A stretch of 64,000 nucleotides of DNA, from positions 18,776 through 82,775 of the forward strand of contig CAVRZY010000097.1 in the NCBI GenBank assembly GCA_963725415.1. Reading direction: 5' to 3'. Positions 9,075 to 17,360 of this stretch are shown here, piece after piece (position 1 is the stretch's first letter; each line of letters begins with the position of its first letter). The translations under genes and the position numbers were made by a program. Origin of the DNA: CAVRZY01 sp963725415. Its GTDB lineage: Bacteria; Acidobacteriota; Terriglobia; Bryobacterales; Bryobacteraceae. The notes below the pieces were generated by a model. That model was not told where the DNA came from and made no database searches. It worked only from the letters and a program-made list of their open reading frames with translations.

Positions 9075-11957
9075 ATGTTTCATAAGACGACGGTTCTGAT
9101 GTGCGCCCTGGCCCTGGCCGGCACGAGCGCACCCGCATCGGAGCGCGTCCGGTGCCCCGCCACGGCGGACAACTGGGTCGAGTCCCCGCCCTGGGATCCG
9201 CACGCCCGCGAGTCCCGCAACCATGGCTCCGATCAGCAGTTGATCGTCAACAGCCGCAACAGCTTTGCGCTGCTGGCTTTCGACCTCTCGGCTGCCAAGG
9301 GCCTGCGCATCGAGAAGGCTACTCTCCGCGTGCGCCGCAAGCCTGACCCAGTTCCGCTGACCATGGTCGGCATCTCGACCATCAGCGGCTCTGGTCCGTG
9401 GGCCGAGGGGGAAATGAACTACTCCTTTGCGCGGAAGGGCCAGCCGTGGTCCTACCCCGGCTCGGATCTGGCCGACGTGATCTTCGGCCTGGGGGGCAGT
9501 CTCTACGCCTACGTGAAGGCGCGAGATGCTGGGGATGGCTGGTATGAGATCGACGTGCCCCCGCAAATCGCGACCGCCCTGGCCGTCGGCGACCAGTTCG
9601 GTCTCATGCTGACCGACGAAAAGGGGCAGACCCGCACGCGCCACAGCATCAGCAGCCGCGAAAGTGGCGACCCGCCGGTCCTGATGGTCGAGGGCTCGCG
9701 GGCAACCTCCGTGCCCGGCCGCGTGCGGGCCCTGGCGCCGCGCTCCATCGAGGCGCTCGGCCGCACTTCGCTGCGGCCCGGCAGCGCCATCCTCCGCCTC
9801 GGTGGCGCCACCGCTGCACATTACGACCTGCGCTACTCGGAATCCCGCATCACCGCGAACAATTTCGGCGTCGCCTCGCCCGCGCCTCGCTGGATGCTGG
9901 ACCCGCTAGCCCCCAAGCCGAACCCGCTGGCGACCTCCAATGCGCTTCACGACGAAGTGGATGCCGTCGTGGAGGGGTTGCAGCCCGGCAAGCGGTACTA
10001 CTTCGCGGCGCGTGGCGCCAGCGCTACGGGACAACTCGGCCCTGTCAGCCCGCTGGGGAGGGTCCGGGCCTTGGCGCGCACCTGGCCCTCGCTGCCCGCG
10101 CGCCCCGCGGCCAGCGCCCCTGCACCGGCAGAAGCCGCCGGGCCGGTGAAGGTCTGGTCCTTCTCCGAACTGCACAAAGTCAATCCCCAAACTGGAGCGC
10201 TGCTGGAAAAAGGTCCCATCTGGACGGGGGAGGTCAAGCTGACGGGCGCCAGGAACGAGTTCGTGGCCTTCCAGGTGGCCATCGAAAGCGACAACCCGAT
10301 CAAGGACATCGCGGTCACGGTCGATAAGCCCCTCTTCGCCGAATGCAAGCTGCCGCCCGTCTTTCAGAAGACCGGCGCCGTGCAACTCTACCGCGAGTGG
10401 ATGGTGCCGGACGATAAGGACACCAGCGCGGCGCGCCCCTGGTACCCCGATCCTCTCATCCCGCTGAGCGGCACATTCGATCTTCCGGCCGCCGATAACG
10501 GCGTCCCCCGCCAGCGCGTGCAGCCGGTCTTCGTCGATATCTACATCCCGCACGATGCCGCGCCGGGTGTTCACCATGGAAGCATCGCCGTGCGCGCCGG
10601 CGGCCGGCTGCTGCGCAGCATCGCGGTGGACGTTGACGTGCTGCCCTTCGTCCTGCCGGACAACCTGAACTTCACCGTGGACCTCAACGCCTACGGCGGC
10701 GTCAATTCCGGCTACAACATCGCGCGCGGCACCCCCGAGTACCACAAGCTGCTCCAGGCCTACCACCGGGTTGCGCACCTGGACCGGGCCAACCTGGACG
10801 TCCTCGGCTACTCCCACTCCGGTACCACCGAACCCGACCAGACCCCGCCGCTCAGCGGCGAAGGCGCCGATACCAAGGTCGTAAGCTGGAAAGACTGGGA
10901 CGCGCACTTCGGCCCGCTGGTCTCGGGGTCGGCATTCGCCGACCTGCCCCGCGCCTCCGTCCCAGTGCCCATCATCTATCTGGCGCTGTTCGAAAACTGG
11001 CCCGGCGACCTGCGCAAGTCCTATAAGTGGAATATCGCCGAGCGTCCGAAGACCGCTGCCGAGTACCAGCAGCTCATCAGCCGCCACGCGCTGGAATCCG
11101 GCCCCATCGAAGAGGGCTTCCCGCGCGACTACCAGGACCGCTTCTCCGCCGTAGCCCGCCAGTTCGCCGAACACCTCCGCGAGCGCAACTGGAAGAACAC
11201 CAAGTACCAGATCTTCTTCAACGACAAGTATTACTACAAGGACCCCACTCGCAGCCGCGCCGCCAACGGCGTCTCCTGGTGGCTGCTGGACGAGCCCAAC
11301 CATCGCGACGACTACCGCGCCCTCAGCTTCTTCGGCTGGCTGGGCACGCGCTGGCTCAAAGAGTACCCGGACGTGCCGCTGGTCTTCCGCACCGACATCA
11401 GCTACGTGGAATTCATCCGCGACCAGCTTGCCGGCCTGATCGATCTGGACTGCACCAGCCAGCATTTTTTCACCAAGAACCGGTACCTGATGGACAACCG
11501 TAACCGCTTCGGGCGTACTTACTGGAACTACGCCACCACGAACCACCCGCGCGAAACCAACGTTGGCATGCGGGCGTGGTGCTGGCGCGCGTGGGTCACC
11601 GGCGCCGATGGCATCGTGCCGTGGAACACCGTCCGGGGCATGGAAGCCTGGGAGCGCGCCGAACCGCTCACTGTTTTCTACGTGGGCAAGAAGTTCGGTC
11701 TCGACGAGCCCTTCGGCTGCCTGCGGCTGAAGGCTTTCCGCCGCGGCGAGCAGGACGTCGAGTACATGATTCTGCTGGCCCGCAGGAAGGGCTGGGACCG
11801 CGAGGCCGTGGCGCGCGCGGTTGCCGGAGCGCTGGATCTCTCCGAAGAGGCGCGCCGCCAACACGAAGAGGACGCCGGCGCAATCCGCTTTGACCGCATC
11901 GCCGATACGCAACTGGACCAACTGCGCCTGCGCGTTGCCGCCGCACTGGTCAAGTAG
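9075..11957 (+). CDS. Large secreted multidomain DUF4091-like glycoside hydrolase
   Basis: 960 residues. A signal peptide (about 1-22) leads to a DNRLRE/CBM-like beta-sandwich (about 25-210, with RNHGSDQQLIV and FALLAFDLS), a fibronectin-III-like stretch (about 215-335, ending GLQPGKRYYFAARG), a proline/alanine linker, then a module matching the smaller DUF4091 protein at 7070 (from about 345, VWSFSELHKV). A catalytic-type segment WWLLDEPNHRDDY and a DUF4091-like end (FRRGEQDVEYMILLARRKG) follow. GGAAGGA lies upstream of the ATG. It probably binds and cleaves a polysaccharide in the periplasm or outside; the substrate is not visible. It is followed by a heparinase-type gene on the same strand. 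Confidence 0.85.
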   Translation: MFHKTTVLMCALALAGTSAPASERVRCPATADNWVESPPWDPHARESRNHGSDQQLIVNSRNSFALLAFDLSAAKGLRIEKATLRVRRKPDPVPLTMVGISTISGSGPWAEGEMNYSFARKGQPWSYPGSDLADVIFGLGGSLYAYVKARDAGDGWYEIDVPPQIATALAVGDQFGLMLTDEKGQTRTRHSISSRESGDPPVLMVEGSRATSVPGRVRALAPRSIEALGRTSLRPGSAILRLGGATAAHYDLRYSESRITANNFGVASPAPRWMLDPLAPKPNPLATSNALHDEVDAVVEGLQPGKRYYFAARGASATGQLGPVSPLGRVRALARTWPSLPARPAASAPAPAEAAGPVKVWSFSELHKVNPQTGALLEKGPIWTGEVKLTGARNEFVAFQVAIESDNPIKDIAVTVDKPLFAECKLPPVFQKTGAVQLYREWMVPDDKDTSAARPWYPDPLIPLSGTFDLPAADNGVPRQRVQPVFVDIYIPHDAAPGVHHGSIAVRAGGRLLRSIAVDVDVLPFVLPDNLNFTVDLNAYGGVNSGYNIARGTPEYHKLLQAYHRVAHLDRANLDVLGYSHSGTTEPDQTPPLSGEGADTKVVSWKDWDAHFGPLVSGSAFADLPRASVPVPIIYLALFENWPGDLRKSYKWNIAERPKTAAEYQQLISRHALESGPIEEGFPRDYQDRFSAVARQFAEHLRERNWKNTKYQIFFNDKYYYKDPTRSRAANGVSWWLLDEPNHRDDYRALSFFGWLGTRWLKEYPDVPLVFRTDISYVEFIRDQLAGLIDLDCTSQHFFTKNRYLMDNRNRFGRTYWNYATTNHPRETNVGMRAWCWRAWVTGADGIVPWNTVRGMEAWERAEPLTVFYVGKKFGLDEPFGCLRLKAFRRGEQDVEYMILLARRKGWDREAVARAVAGALDLSEEARRQHEEDAGAIRFDRIADTQLDQLRLRVAAALVK

Positions 11958-12014
11958 AGCCCGGTCGATCACCAGGTAGCGCGAGCGAGCTGTCCCTCCC
12001 AATTCTTGCCAATG

Positions 12015-12104
12015 GTAGGGCGGGCGCCCTCGCCCGCAGCCCGACCCCCTGGTCGGGCTGGGCGCGGCCAGGGGGCCGCGTGCGGTCCAGGGGGACCGCC
12101 CTAC
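12015..12104. repeat. Compound palindromic repeat (gggcggtcc family), copy 1
   Basis: A 90-base element opening with GTAGGGCGGG and closing with CCGCCCTAC. Inside are AGCCCGACCCCCTGGTCGGG and GCGGTCCAGGGGGACCGC, each self-complementary. The same modules recur at 30143-30182 inside a coding region. It fills most of the gap between the two plus-strand genes. Confidence 0.7.
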
Positions 12105-12201
12105 TCCAGAGCATACCGTCACATCTTGAGTGGGACAGCACACCAGCGAGCTAGCGTCTGGCCCTCAGGTATATCCTTTCTATGAGGTAAGGGAACAGCA
12201 T

Positions 12202-14496
12202 ATGAGTTCCAAAGCAAAGCTGGTTTTAGTCTGCATCATCTGTTCGGCGCTGGCGCTGTCCGGGGCCGCGCCGCCGGTCTCCAACCGCGCTCCGGCGGTA
12301 AACGATATCGGCTATCTGCCGGCCGACGGCTCGACCGTCGGCACCAACCCGCCCGCGCTGGCCTGGCTGCCGGAGCCGGAGGCGGAGGCTTATGCCGTCC
12401 AGCTTGCGCGCGACAAGGCGTTCCGCAGCGGCGTCGTCACCGCTCTCCGGACGCCGTATGTCCTGTACACGCATACCGCAACCCTGGCTGTCGGAACATG
12501 GTGGTGGCGCTACGCCTGCCTGGACGGTCAGGGCAATCGTTCGGACTGGAGCCAGGCCCGCCGCTTTACCATCGCCCCAAACGCCCAGCCGTTCCCGCGG
12601 CCCGCTGAGGACTTGGTCCGTCAGCGGCTGCCCGCAAAGCACCCTCGCCTGATGATGCGCCCGGAAGAGCTGGCGATGCTCCGCCAGGCGCGGCTAGGAC
12701 CGCAGAAAGCGCGCTGGGAAGAGCTGGTCAGAGCCGCTGAGGAGTATCTCAAAGCACCCCTCACCCCCGAACCGCCGCCCTGGACCGATGGCAAGTGGAA
12801 CGCTCCGGAGTGGAGCCGCAATTTCCGGGAAACCACCAGGGCCGTGGAAATGGCCGAGACCCTGGCCTTCTGCTACCTGCTGTCGGGCGACCAGCGATAC
12901 GGCGAAGGCGCGCGCCGCTGGCTGCTGCATTTTGCTGCCTGGAATCCGGCGGGCTCGACCAGCATGGACGTCAACGACGAAGCCGGCATGCCGATCCTCC
13001 ATATCACTTCGCGCGCTTACGACTGGGCCTACGAGGCCCTCAGCGACGAAGACCGCTCCACCATGCGCAAGATGATCCGCTTCCGCGGCGAGGAAGCCTA
13101 CAACTGGTTGCACGACCAGCCCTTCGAGCAGAAGGCTTACAACAGCCATGGCGGGCGCATGTGGCACTTCCTGGGCGAGGCCGCCATCGCCTACCACGGA
13201 GAGGTGCCCGAGGCCAAGAAATGGCTCGACTATGCGCTGTCCATCTTCTGGGGATGGTATCCCTCCTATGGCGACGAAGACGGCGGTTGGGCGCAAGGCT
13301 ACTCGTACTGGTCCAGCTATGTCAACCGCTCCACCTGGTGGCTGGATGCTCTTCGCGCCGGCCTGGGCATCGACGGCACCGAGAAACCCTTTTACAGAAA
13401 CGTGGGGCTTTTTCCGATGTACATCGCCCCGCCCAACGGCGCGCTGGTCGGCTTCGGCGACTTCGCCGAGAGCGAGCCGAACCCGCGAGCGGCCGTGCCG
13501 GTGTCGTATTTCGGGCGCATGCGGGGCGTGCCGGAGTGGCAGTGGTTTGCCGAGGCCTGGGGGCGGGGCGGCGGCGAGACCGGCCCCATCGGCTTTATCC
13601 GTGACGCCCGTCCGGACCCGCCCAAGGTCACCGCACGCCCACCTTCGAGCTGGCCGCAGGCCAAGTGGTTCCGCGGCGCCGGCTGGGTGACGCTCCACTC
13701 CAGCCTCATGTCCCCGCCGGACAACGTTCAGGTCATGATGCGGGCCGCGCCGCTGGGCAACATCAGTCACAGCCACGCTGACCAGAACGCCATTGTGCTG
13801 GGCGCCTACGGCTCGCCTCTTTTAGTCAACACCGGCATTCGGCCCTGGTACGGCAGCCCGTTCTGCAAGGAGTGGTATTGGACCACCAAGGCCCACAACG
13901 CGCTGGAGATCGATGGCCAGGGCCAGCCCAAGACCGCGGCCGCCACCGGCAAGTTCGTGGTCTTCCAGCCCGGCAACGACTTCGACTACGTCGTGGGCGA
14001 CGCCACGCCGGGATACGGACCCAACGTCGAAAGGTATCGCCGCCACCTGCTGTTCTTCAAACCGGACGTGCTGCTGGTGGTGGACGAGGTCAAGGCCGCC
14101 AGTCCTGTCTCCTTGAAGTTCTGGCTGCACGGGCGCGCGCCGTTCACCATCGATCCTTCCAGCGGCCGCGTGGAGCTGACCTTCGGGAAAGCCTCGCTGG
14201 CGGGCTTTCTGCGCTCCCCCGGCGGAGTCGAAATCCTCCAGACCGACAAGTACCCAATCCCCCCGGAACAGGGACGCACCCGCCCCGAGTGGCACCTCTC
14301 GGCGGAAACCAATCAGAAGTACGCCGAAGCCCGCTTCATCGCGGTTCTCGGCGTGGGGAAAGCGGGAGCCACCATCGCCCTCGACAGCGTCGAGGACCTC
14401 TCATCCGGCAATACAATTCGAGTGCGCTTCCGCCGCGCCGGCCAGCCCGTCACCGTATCGTTTGATGTGACCGCGCCGGCGGTGAAAGTGGATTGA
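12202..14496 (+). CDS. Secreted heparinase II/III-type polysaccharide lyase (DUF4962 N-terminus)
   Basis: 764 residues from the ATG at 12202, where a signal peptide begins (SSKAKLVLVCIICSALALSG); an upstream in-frame start at 12130 would bury it. The N-terminal beta-sandwich (about 25-135, PPALAWLPEPEAEAYAVQLA) and alpha/alpha toroid (about 150-480) resemble DUF4962. The toroid has AYNSHGGRMWHF, where a lyase Asn/His pair is expected, and a Tyr-rich YSYWSSYVNR segment. The C-terminal sheet domain carries GNISHSHADQNAIVLG, the heparinase II/III signature with metal-binding His/Asp. It should cleave uronic-acid polysaccharides by beta-elimination; heparin-like, alginate or other substrate cannot be told apart. 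Last gene of the plus-strand polysaccharide group. Confidence 0.9.
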   Translation: MSSKAKLVLVCIICSALALSGAAPPVSNRAPAVNDIGYLPADGSTVGTNPPALAWLPEPEAEAYAVQLARDKAFRSGVVTALRTPYVLYTHTATLAVGTWWWRYACLDGQGNRSDWSQARRFTIAPNAQPFPRPAEDLVRQRLPAKHPRLMMRPEELAMLRQARLGPQKARWEELVRAAEEYLKAPLTPEPPPWTDGKWNAPEWSRNFRETTRAVEMAETLAFCYLLSGDQRYGEGARRWLLHFAAWNPAGSTSMDVNDEAGMPILHITSRAYDWAYEALSDEDRSTMRKMIRFRGEEAYNWLHDQPFEQKAYNSHGGRMWHFLGEAAIAYHGEVPEAKKWLDYALSIFWGWYPSYGDEDGGWAQGYSYWSSYVNRSTWWLDALRAGLGIDGTEKPFYRNVGLFPMYIAPPNGALVGFGDFAESEPNPRAAVPVSYFGRMRGVPEWQWFAEAWGRGGGETGPIGFIRDARPDPPKVTARPPSSWPQAKWFRGAGWVTLHSSLMSPPDNVQVMMRAAPLGNISHSHADQNAIVLGAYGSPLLVNTGIRPWYGSPFCKEWYWTTKAHNALEIDGQGQPKTAAATGKFVVFQPGNDFDYVVGDATPGYGPNVERYRRHLLFFKPDVLLVVDEVKAASPVSLKFWLHGRAPFTIDPSSGRVELTFGKASLAGFLRSPGGVEILQTDKYPIPPEQGRTRPEWHLSAETNQKYAEARFIAVLGVGKAGATIALDSVEDLSSGNTIRVRFRRAGQPVTVSFDVTAPAVKVD

Positions 14497-14533
14497 AAGC
14501 CCGGTTCGGGACGGTGGGCCGCGCGGTGAGATC

Positions 14534-14623
14534 TGGCGGAGGAAGAGGGATTCGAACCCCCGAGTGAGTCACCCCACTAACGGTTTTCAAGACCGCCGCC
14601 TTCGACCGCTCGGCCATTCCTCC
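14534..14623 (-). tRNA. tRNA-Ser (anticodon UGA)
   Basis: The minus strand gives a 90-base class II tRNA: GGAGGAA acceptor pairing with TTCCTCC, a G discriminator, encoded CCA, the D-arm start TGGCCGAGCGGTC, an anticodon loop with TGA in GGTCTTGAAAACC, a long variable arm and GGTTCGAATCC as T-arm. Long variable arm plus UGA anticodon identify serine. Its upstream 35 bases recur exactly before a MazE-like antitoxin at 27473-27507. Confidence 0.97.
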
Positions 14624-14626
14624 GCT

Positions 14627-14661
14627 TTCAATCTACCCGAATTCCCCCGCCCCTGCAACGA
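14627..14661 (-). promoter_or_regulatory. tRNA-Ser promoter, identical copy at 27473-27507
   Basis: On the minus strand it contains TTGCAG, a 17-base spacer and TAGATT, each box matching four of six consensus bases. The -10 ends seven bases before the first tRNA base, so transcription would start at or next to the mature 5' end. All 35 bases are repeated exactly at 27473-27507 in the same orientation. Confidence 0.6.
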
Positions 14662-14783
14662 CTGCCCCTGCCCTGTCTATCTCAGTAAGCGCGGATGTCG
14701 TAAACTCGGTTCAGAGGCCTGGAGTGCGCGGCAGGAGAGCAGTTAAGCTGGATTTCTCATCGGACCACGGGTCTGATGCAGTT

Positions 14784-14901
14784 GTGGCGCGGGCTTCAGC
14801 CTGCCGCGTCGAGACTCGTCTCGACGCGATTGCTCCACTGCGCCACTGACAGCATGTCTCGGCACGAGTGCCGAGACGGCAGCCTGGAGAGGCTGCGCCA
14901 C
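14784..14901. repeat. Palindromic repeat (gtggcgc family), copy 1
   Basis: A 118-base element starting GTGGCGCGGGCTTCAGCCTG and ending GGCTGCGCCAC, with the inner palindromes GTCGAGACTCGTCTCGAC and CTCGGCACGAGTGCCGAG. Related copies lie at 27024-27120 and 40336-40385. It accounts for most of the roughly 320-base gap between tRNA-Ser and the transporter gene; nothing else was seen there. Confidence 0.75.
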
Positions 14902-14977
14902 GAAGTTGAGTGCGTACTCAGGGTCCCGCACGATGAGAAATCCGGGTTAAGCTGGACTCACATGGGGACGAGACCCA

Positions 14978-16513
14978 ATGAGTGAGCGGGAGACTGGTTA
15001 CGCCGCCTCCGCGGCTACCCTCGGCGCGGCAGTCATCATTGCGCACCACGTGGCCGCCAAAGCCACGCGGGAGGCCCTGTTCTTCTCCAGCTTCCCGGCC
15101 ACTTCTCTGCCTGTAATGACCATCGGAGCTGCGCTGTTCTCGATCGCTCTCGTGTTGCTCACCTGCCGCGCCATGACTGCTGTCGGTCCCTGGCGGCTGG
15201 TCCCCGGCGCCTTCTGGGCCAGCGGGCTGTTGCACCTGGCCGAATGGGCGCTGGTGTATCGTTTCAAGAGCGCGGTGGCGGTGGTGTTCTATCTCCACTT
15301 CGCCGGGCTGAGCGCCGTGCTCATCTCCGGGTTCTGGTCAATGGTGAACGAGCGCTTCGACCCACACACCGCTAAGAGGCGGATGGGGCAGATTGTGGGC
15401 GCCGCGACCCTGGGCGCCCTGATCGGCGGCCTGCTGGCGGAGCGCATCGCTGCGATTCTGACGGTGCCTTTGATGCTGCCGGTTCTCAGTGTGATGCACT
15501 TGTCCTGCGGGTGCATACTGAGAATGCTCACACCGCCGGCCAGGAGTTCCCGGCCACCGGGCGATGAGCCCTTGGCGGAGCGACAGCCCCGGCCATTGAC
15601 ATCGGAAGATGGCGCGGCATTCTCCAGCGCGGCAGTCGGCGGCTTTCGAGCCACTGCCCGCCTCCTGGCAGGACTTCCGTATCTGCGCCACCTGGCGCTT
15701 CTGGTGCTCCTCGGCGCCGCCAGCCGCGCCATGATCGATTACGTTTTCAAGGCCCAGGTCCAGCAAGCCGCCGCCTACGCCCAGGAGGGCCTTCAGCGCT
15801 TTTACGCTTTGTTTTACGCTGCCGTCAGCCTGATCGCATTCGTGATTCACATCGCCGCAACGCGCTTGCTCCTGGAGAAATCGGGGCTTGGGACAACCGT
15901 GAGCACCCTTCCGGCAACAGTCACATTAGGAAGCTTGGGCGCATCGATCTGGCCGGGGCTTGCCAGCGCAGCCGTCGCACGCGGCTCGGAAAATGTGGTT
16001 CGCAGCTCCGTGTTCCAGTCGGGATACGAGTTGTTCTATACTCCGGTGCTCCCGGCCGAGAAGCGTTCCGCAAAGCCGCTCATCGACGTGGGGTTTGACA
16101 GGCTTGGCGACACGCTTGGCAGCGCGATCATCCGCAGCCTGTTGTGGCTGATCCCCGGGACAGCCCAGCCGGCCATGCTGGGAACGGCGGCGGGAGTAGG
16201 TTTGTTGGGGATCTGGATTGCCCGGCGACTGGATCGCGGATACGTCGGAGTGCTTGAGAAGAGCCTGCGGACTCGCGCGCTGGAGCTGGATTTGAAGCAC
16301 GTCGAGGACAAGACCACCTGCGCCACCGTGATGCGCACCATGGTGGAGTTGGACCTGGGTCCCCGCCCGCGCCCTGAGCGCCGCGAAGATCGGCCGCCTA
16401 CACCGCTGGAACCCTTCCCACGGCGAATCACCGAGCTGCGCTCCGGCGATCCGGTCCGGGTCCGCAAGGCTCTTGAAGAGGGCACCCTGACCCCGCGCTG
16501 GCGGCGCACGTGA
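14978..16513 (+). CDS. Npt1/Npt2-like nucleotide transporter, N-terminal part (frameshifted)
   Basis: 511 residues as read. About ten to eleven hydrophobic segments span residues 10-440 in an MFS/ADP-ATP-carrier-like fold (for example VAVVFYLHFAGLSAVLISG, FWSMVNERFD, TLGALIGGLLAERIAA). I recall this layout from bacterial Npt1/Npt2-like proteins that continue into HEAT repeats. The last residues (LTPRWRRT) are out of register: adding one base in CCCC/GCGC at about 16494 turns them into PALAAHVIPLL and joins the next frame. So this is the membrane half of one longer gene broken by a one-base loss, or a sequencing error. Nucleotide transport is a family guess; many such homologues are untested. 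Confidence 0.8.
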   Translation: MSERETGYAASAATLGAAVIIAHHVAAKATREALFFSSFPATSLPVMTIGAALFSIALVLLTCRAMTAVGPWRLVPGAFWASGLLHLAEWALVYRFKSAVAVVFYLHFAGLSAVLISGFWSMVNERFDPHTAKRRMGQIVGAATLGALIGGLLAERIAAILTVPLMLPVLSVMHLSCGCILRMLTPPARSSRPPGDEPLAERQPRPLTSEDGAAFSSAAVGGFRATARLLAGLPYLRHLALLVLLGAASRAMIDYVFKAQVQQAAAYAQEGLQRFYALFYAAVSLIAFVIHIAATRLLLEKSGLGTTVSTLPATVTLGSLGASIWPGLASAAVARGSENVVRSSVFQSGYELFYTPVLPAEKRSAKPLIDVGFDRLGDTLGSAIIRSLLWLIPGTAQPAMLGTAAGVGLLGIWIARRLDRGYVGVLEKSLRTRALELDLKHVEDKTTCATVMRTMVELDLGPRPRPERREDRPPTPLEPFPRRITELRSGDPVRVRKALEEGTLTPRWRRT

Positions 16514-17208
16514 TTCCACTGCTCGCCCGGGATGAGGTTGCCGAGAACGCAGTGCGAGCCCTGCGGCGTGCCGGGCCTGGCATTACGGGCCAGCTCATTG
16601 ACGTGCTGCTCGATTCCAGCGAGGAGTTCGCCGTTCGCCGCCGCATCCCCAAGGTGCTGTCCGCCTTCGCCTCCGGAACTGCGGCGGACGGCCTGCTGCT
16701 GGGCCTGAAAGACGAGCGATTCGAGGTCCGCTTCCGGTGCGCTAAAGCGCTGGCAGCCATCCTCCAGAAGAAGCCGGGGCTTCCCCTGGCCAGCGATCGT
16801 GTGTTCGTTGCCGTCTCCAGGGAGCTCGAGCTGGGCAAGAACCTTTGGGAGAATCACCGCCTGCTGGACGGCGGCGAAGAAGATGAACTACTGGGGGGCC
16901 GCGCCACCCGCGGCCTGGAGCACGTATTCACTTTGCTCTCCCTGGTCCTGCCGAAGGAGCCTCTGCGCATCGCGTTCCATGCGTTGCAGACGGACGATGA
17001 ACTTCTGCGGGGAACGGCACTCGAGTACCTGGCCAGCGTCCTGCCTCCGCCCATCCAAGAGCAGTTGTGGCCTTTCCTCGAAGCCAAACGCCCCGCCGAG
17101 CGCGCGCTGCGCAGCCGCGAGGAAACCCTGTCGGATCTGCTGCGCTCTCACGAGTCGATTGAAGTCCGGCTGGCCGAACTCAGAGCAAAGAATGCATCTC
17201 AAGTCTAG
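16510..17208 (+). CDS. HEAT-repeat C-terminal part of the same transporter gene (frameshifted)
   Basis: 232 residues in the +1-shifted frame. The apparent GTG at 16510 is an internal Val of the restored sequence AAHVIPLLARDEV. It is helical throughout and built of HEAT-like units (VAENAVRALRRAGP, RRRIPKVLSAFASG, VRFRCAKALAAIL), matching the cytoplasmic tail of Npt-like proteins with HEAT repeats. There is no ribosome site of its own, supporting the view that 14978-17208 is one gene of about 740 codons. The frame is otherwise intact on both sides of the junction. Confidence 0.75.
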   Translation: MIPLLARDEVAENAVRALRRAGPGITGQLIDVLLDSSEEFAVRRRIPKVLSAFASGTAADGLLLGLKDERFEVRFRCAKALAAILQKKPGLPLASDRVFVAVSRELELGKNLWENHRLLDGGEEDELLGGRATRGLEHVFTLLSLVLPKEPLRIAFHALQTDDELLRGTALEYLASVLPPPIQEQLWPFLEAKRPAERALRSREETLSDLLRSHESIEVRLAELRAKNASQV

Positions 17209-17220
17209 CTCCGCCATTCG

Positions 17221-17287
17221 CGTAATTCGGGGACTGGCGCGATTTTAGCCGCTGTTGCGAAATTCGTGGCCTGTACCCGAATTACCC
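17221..17287. repeat. Palindromic repeat (aattcgggga family), copy 1
   Basis: CGTAATTCGGGGACTGGCGC at the left and GTACCCGAATTACC at the right are near complements, with aaattcg inside. Related elements lie at 27559-27617 and 35508-35592. It sits between the transporter and the M16 operon and could also act as a terminator. Confidence 0.6.
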
Positions 17288-17360
17288 TCAGCGCTCTCGC
17301 CTCTTGACCCCGCCTTTCACCGCCGTCCATAATCGCCTGTTAGACTTGAGGGACCGACCT

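Noticed and set aside
9906..12143. 745-codon minus-strand frame
   Set aside because: Antisense to the DUF4091-like gene; translation resembles reversed codon bias with no domain or signal.
14534..14661. tRNA-Ser as an integration site, with the 35-base repeat as att pair
   Set aside because: The repeat is on the 5' side of the tRNA, not the 3' end, contains promoter boxes, and no integrase or phage genes lie between the copies.
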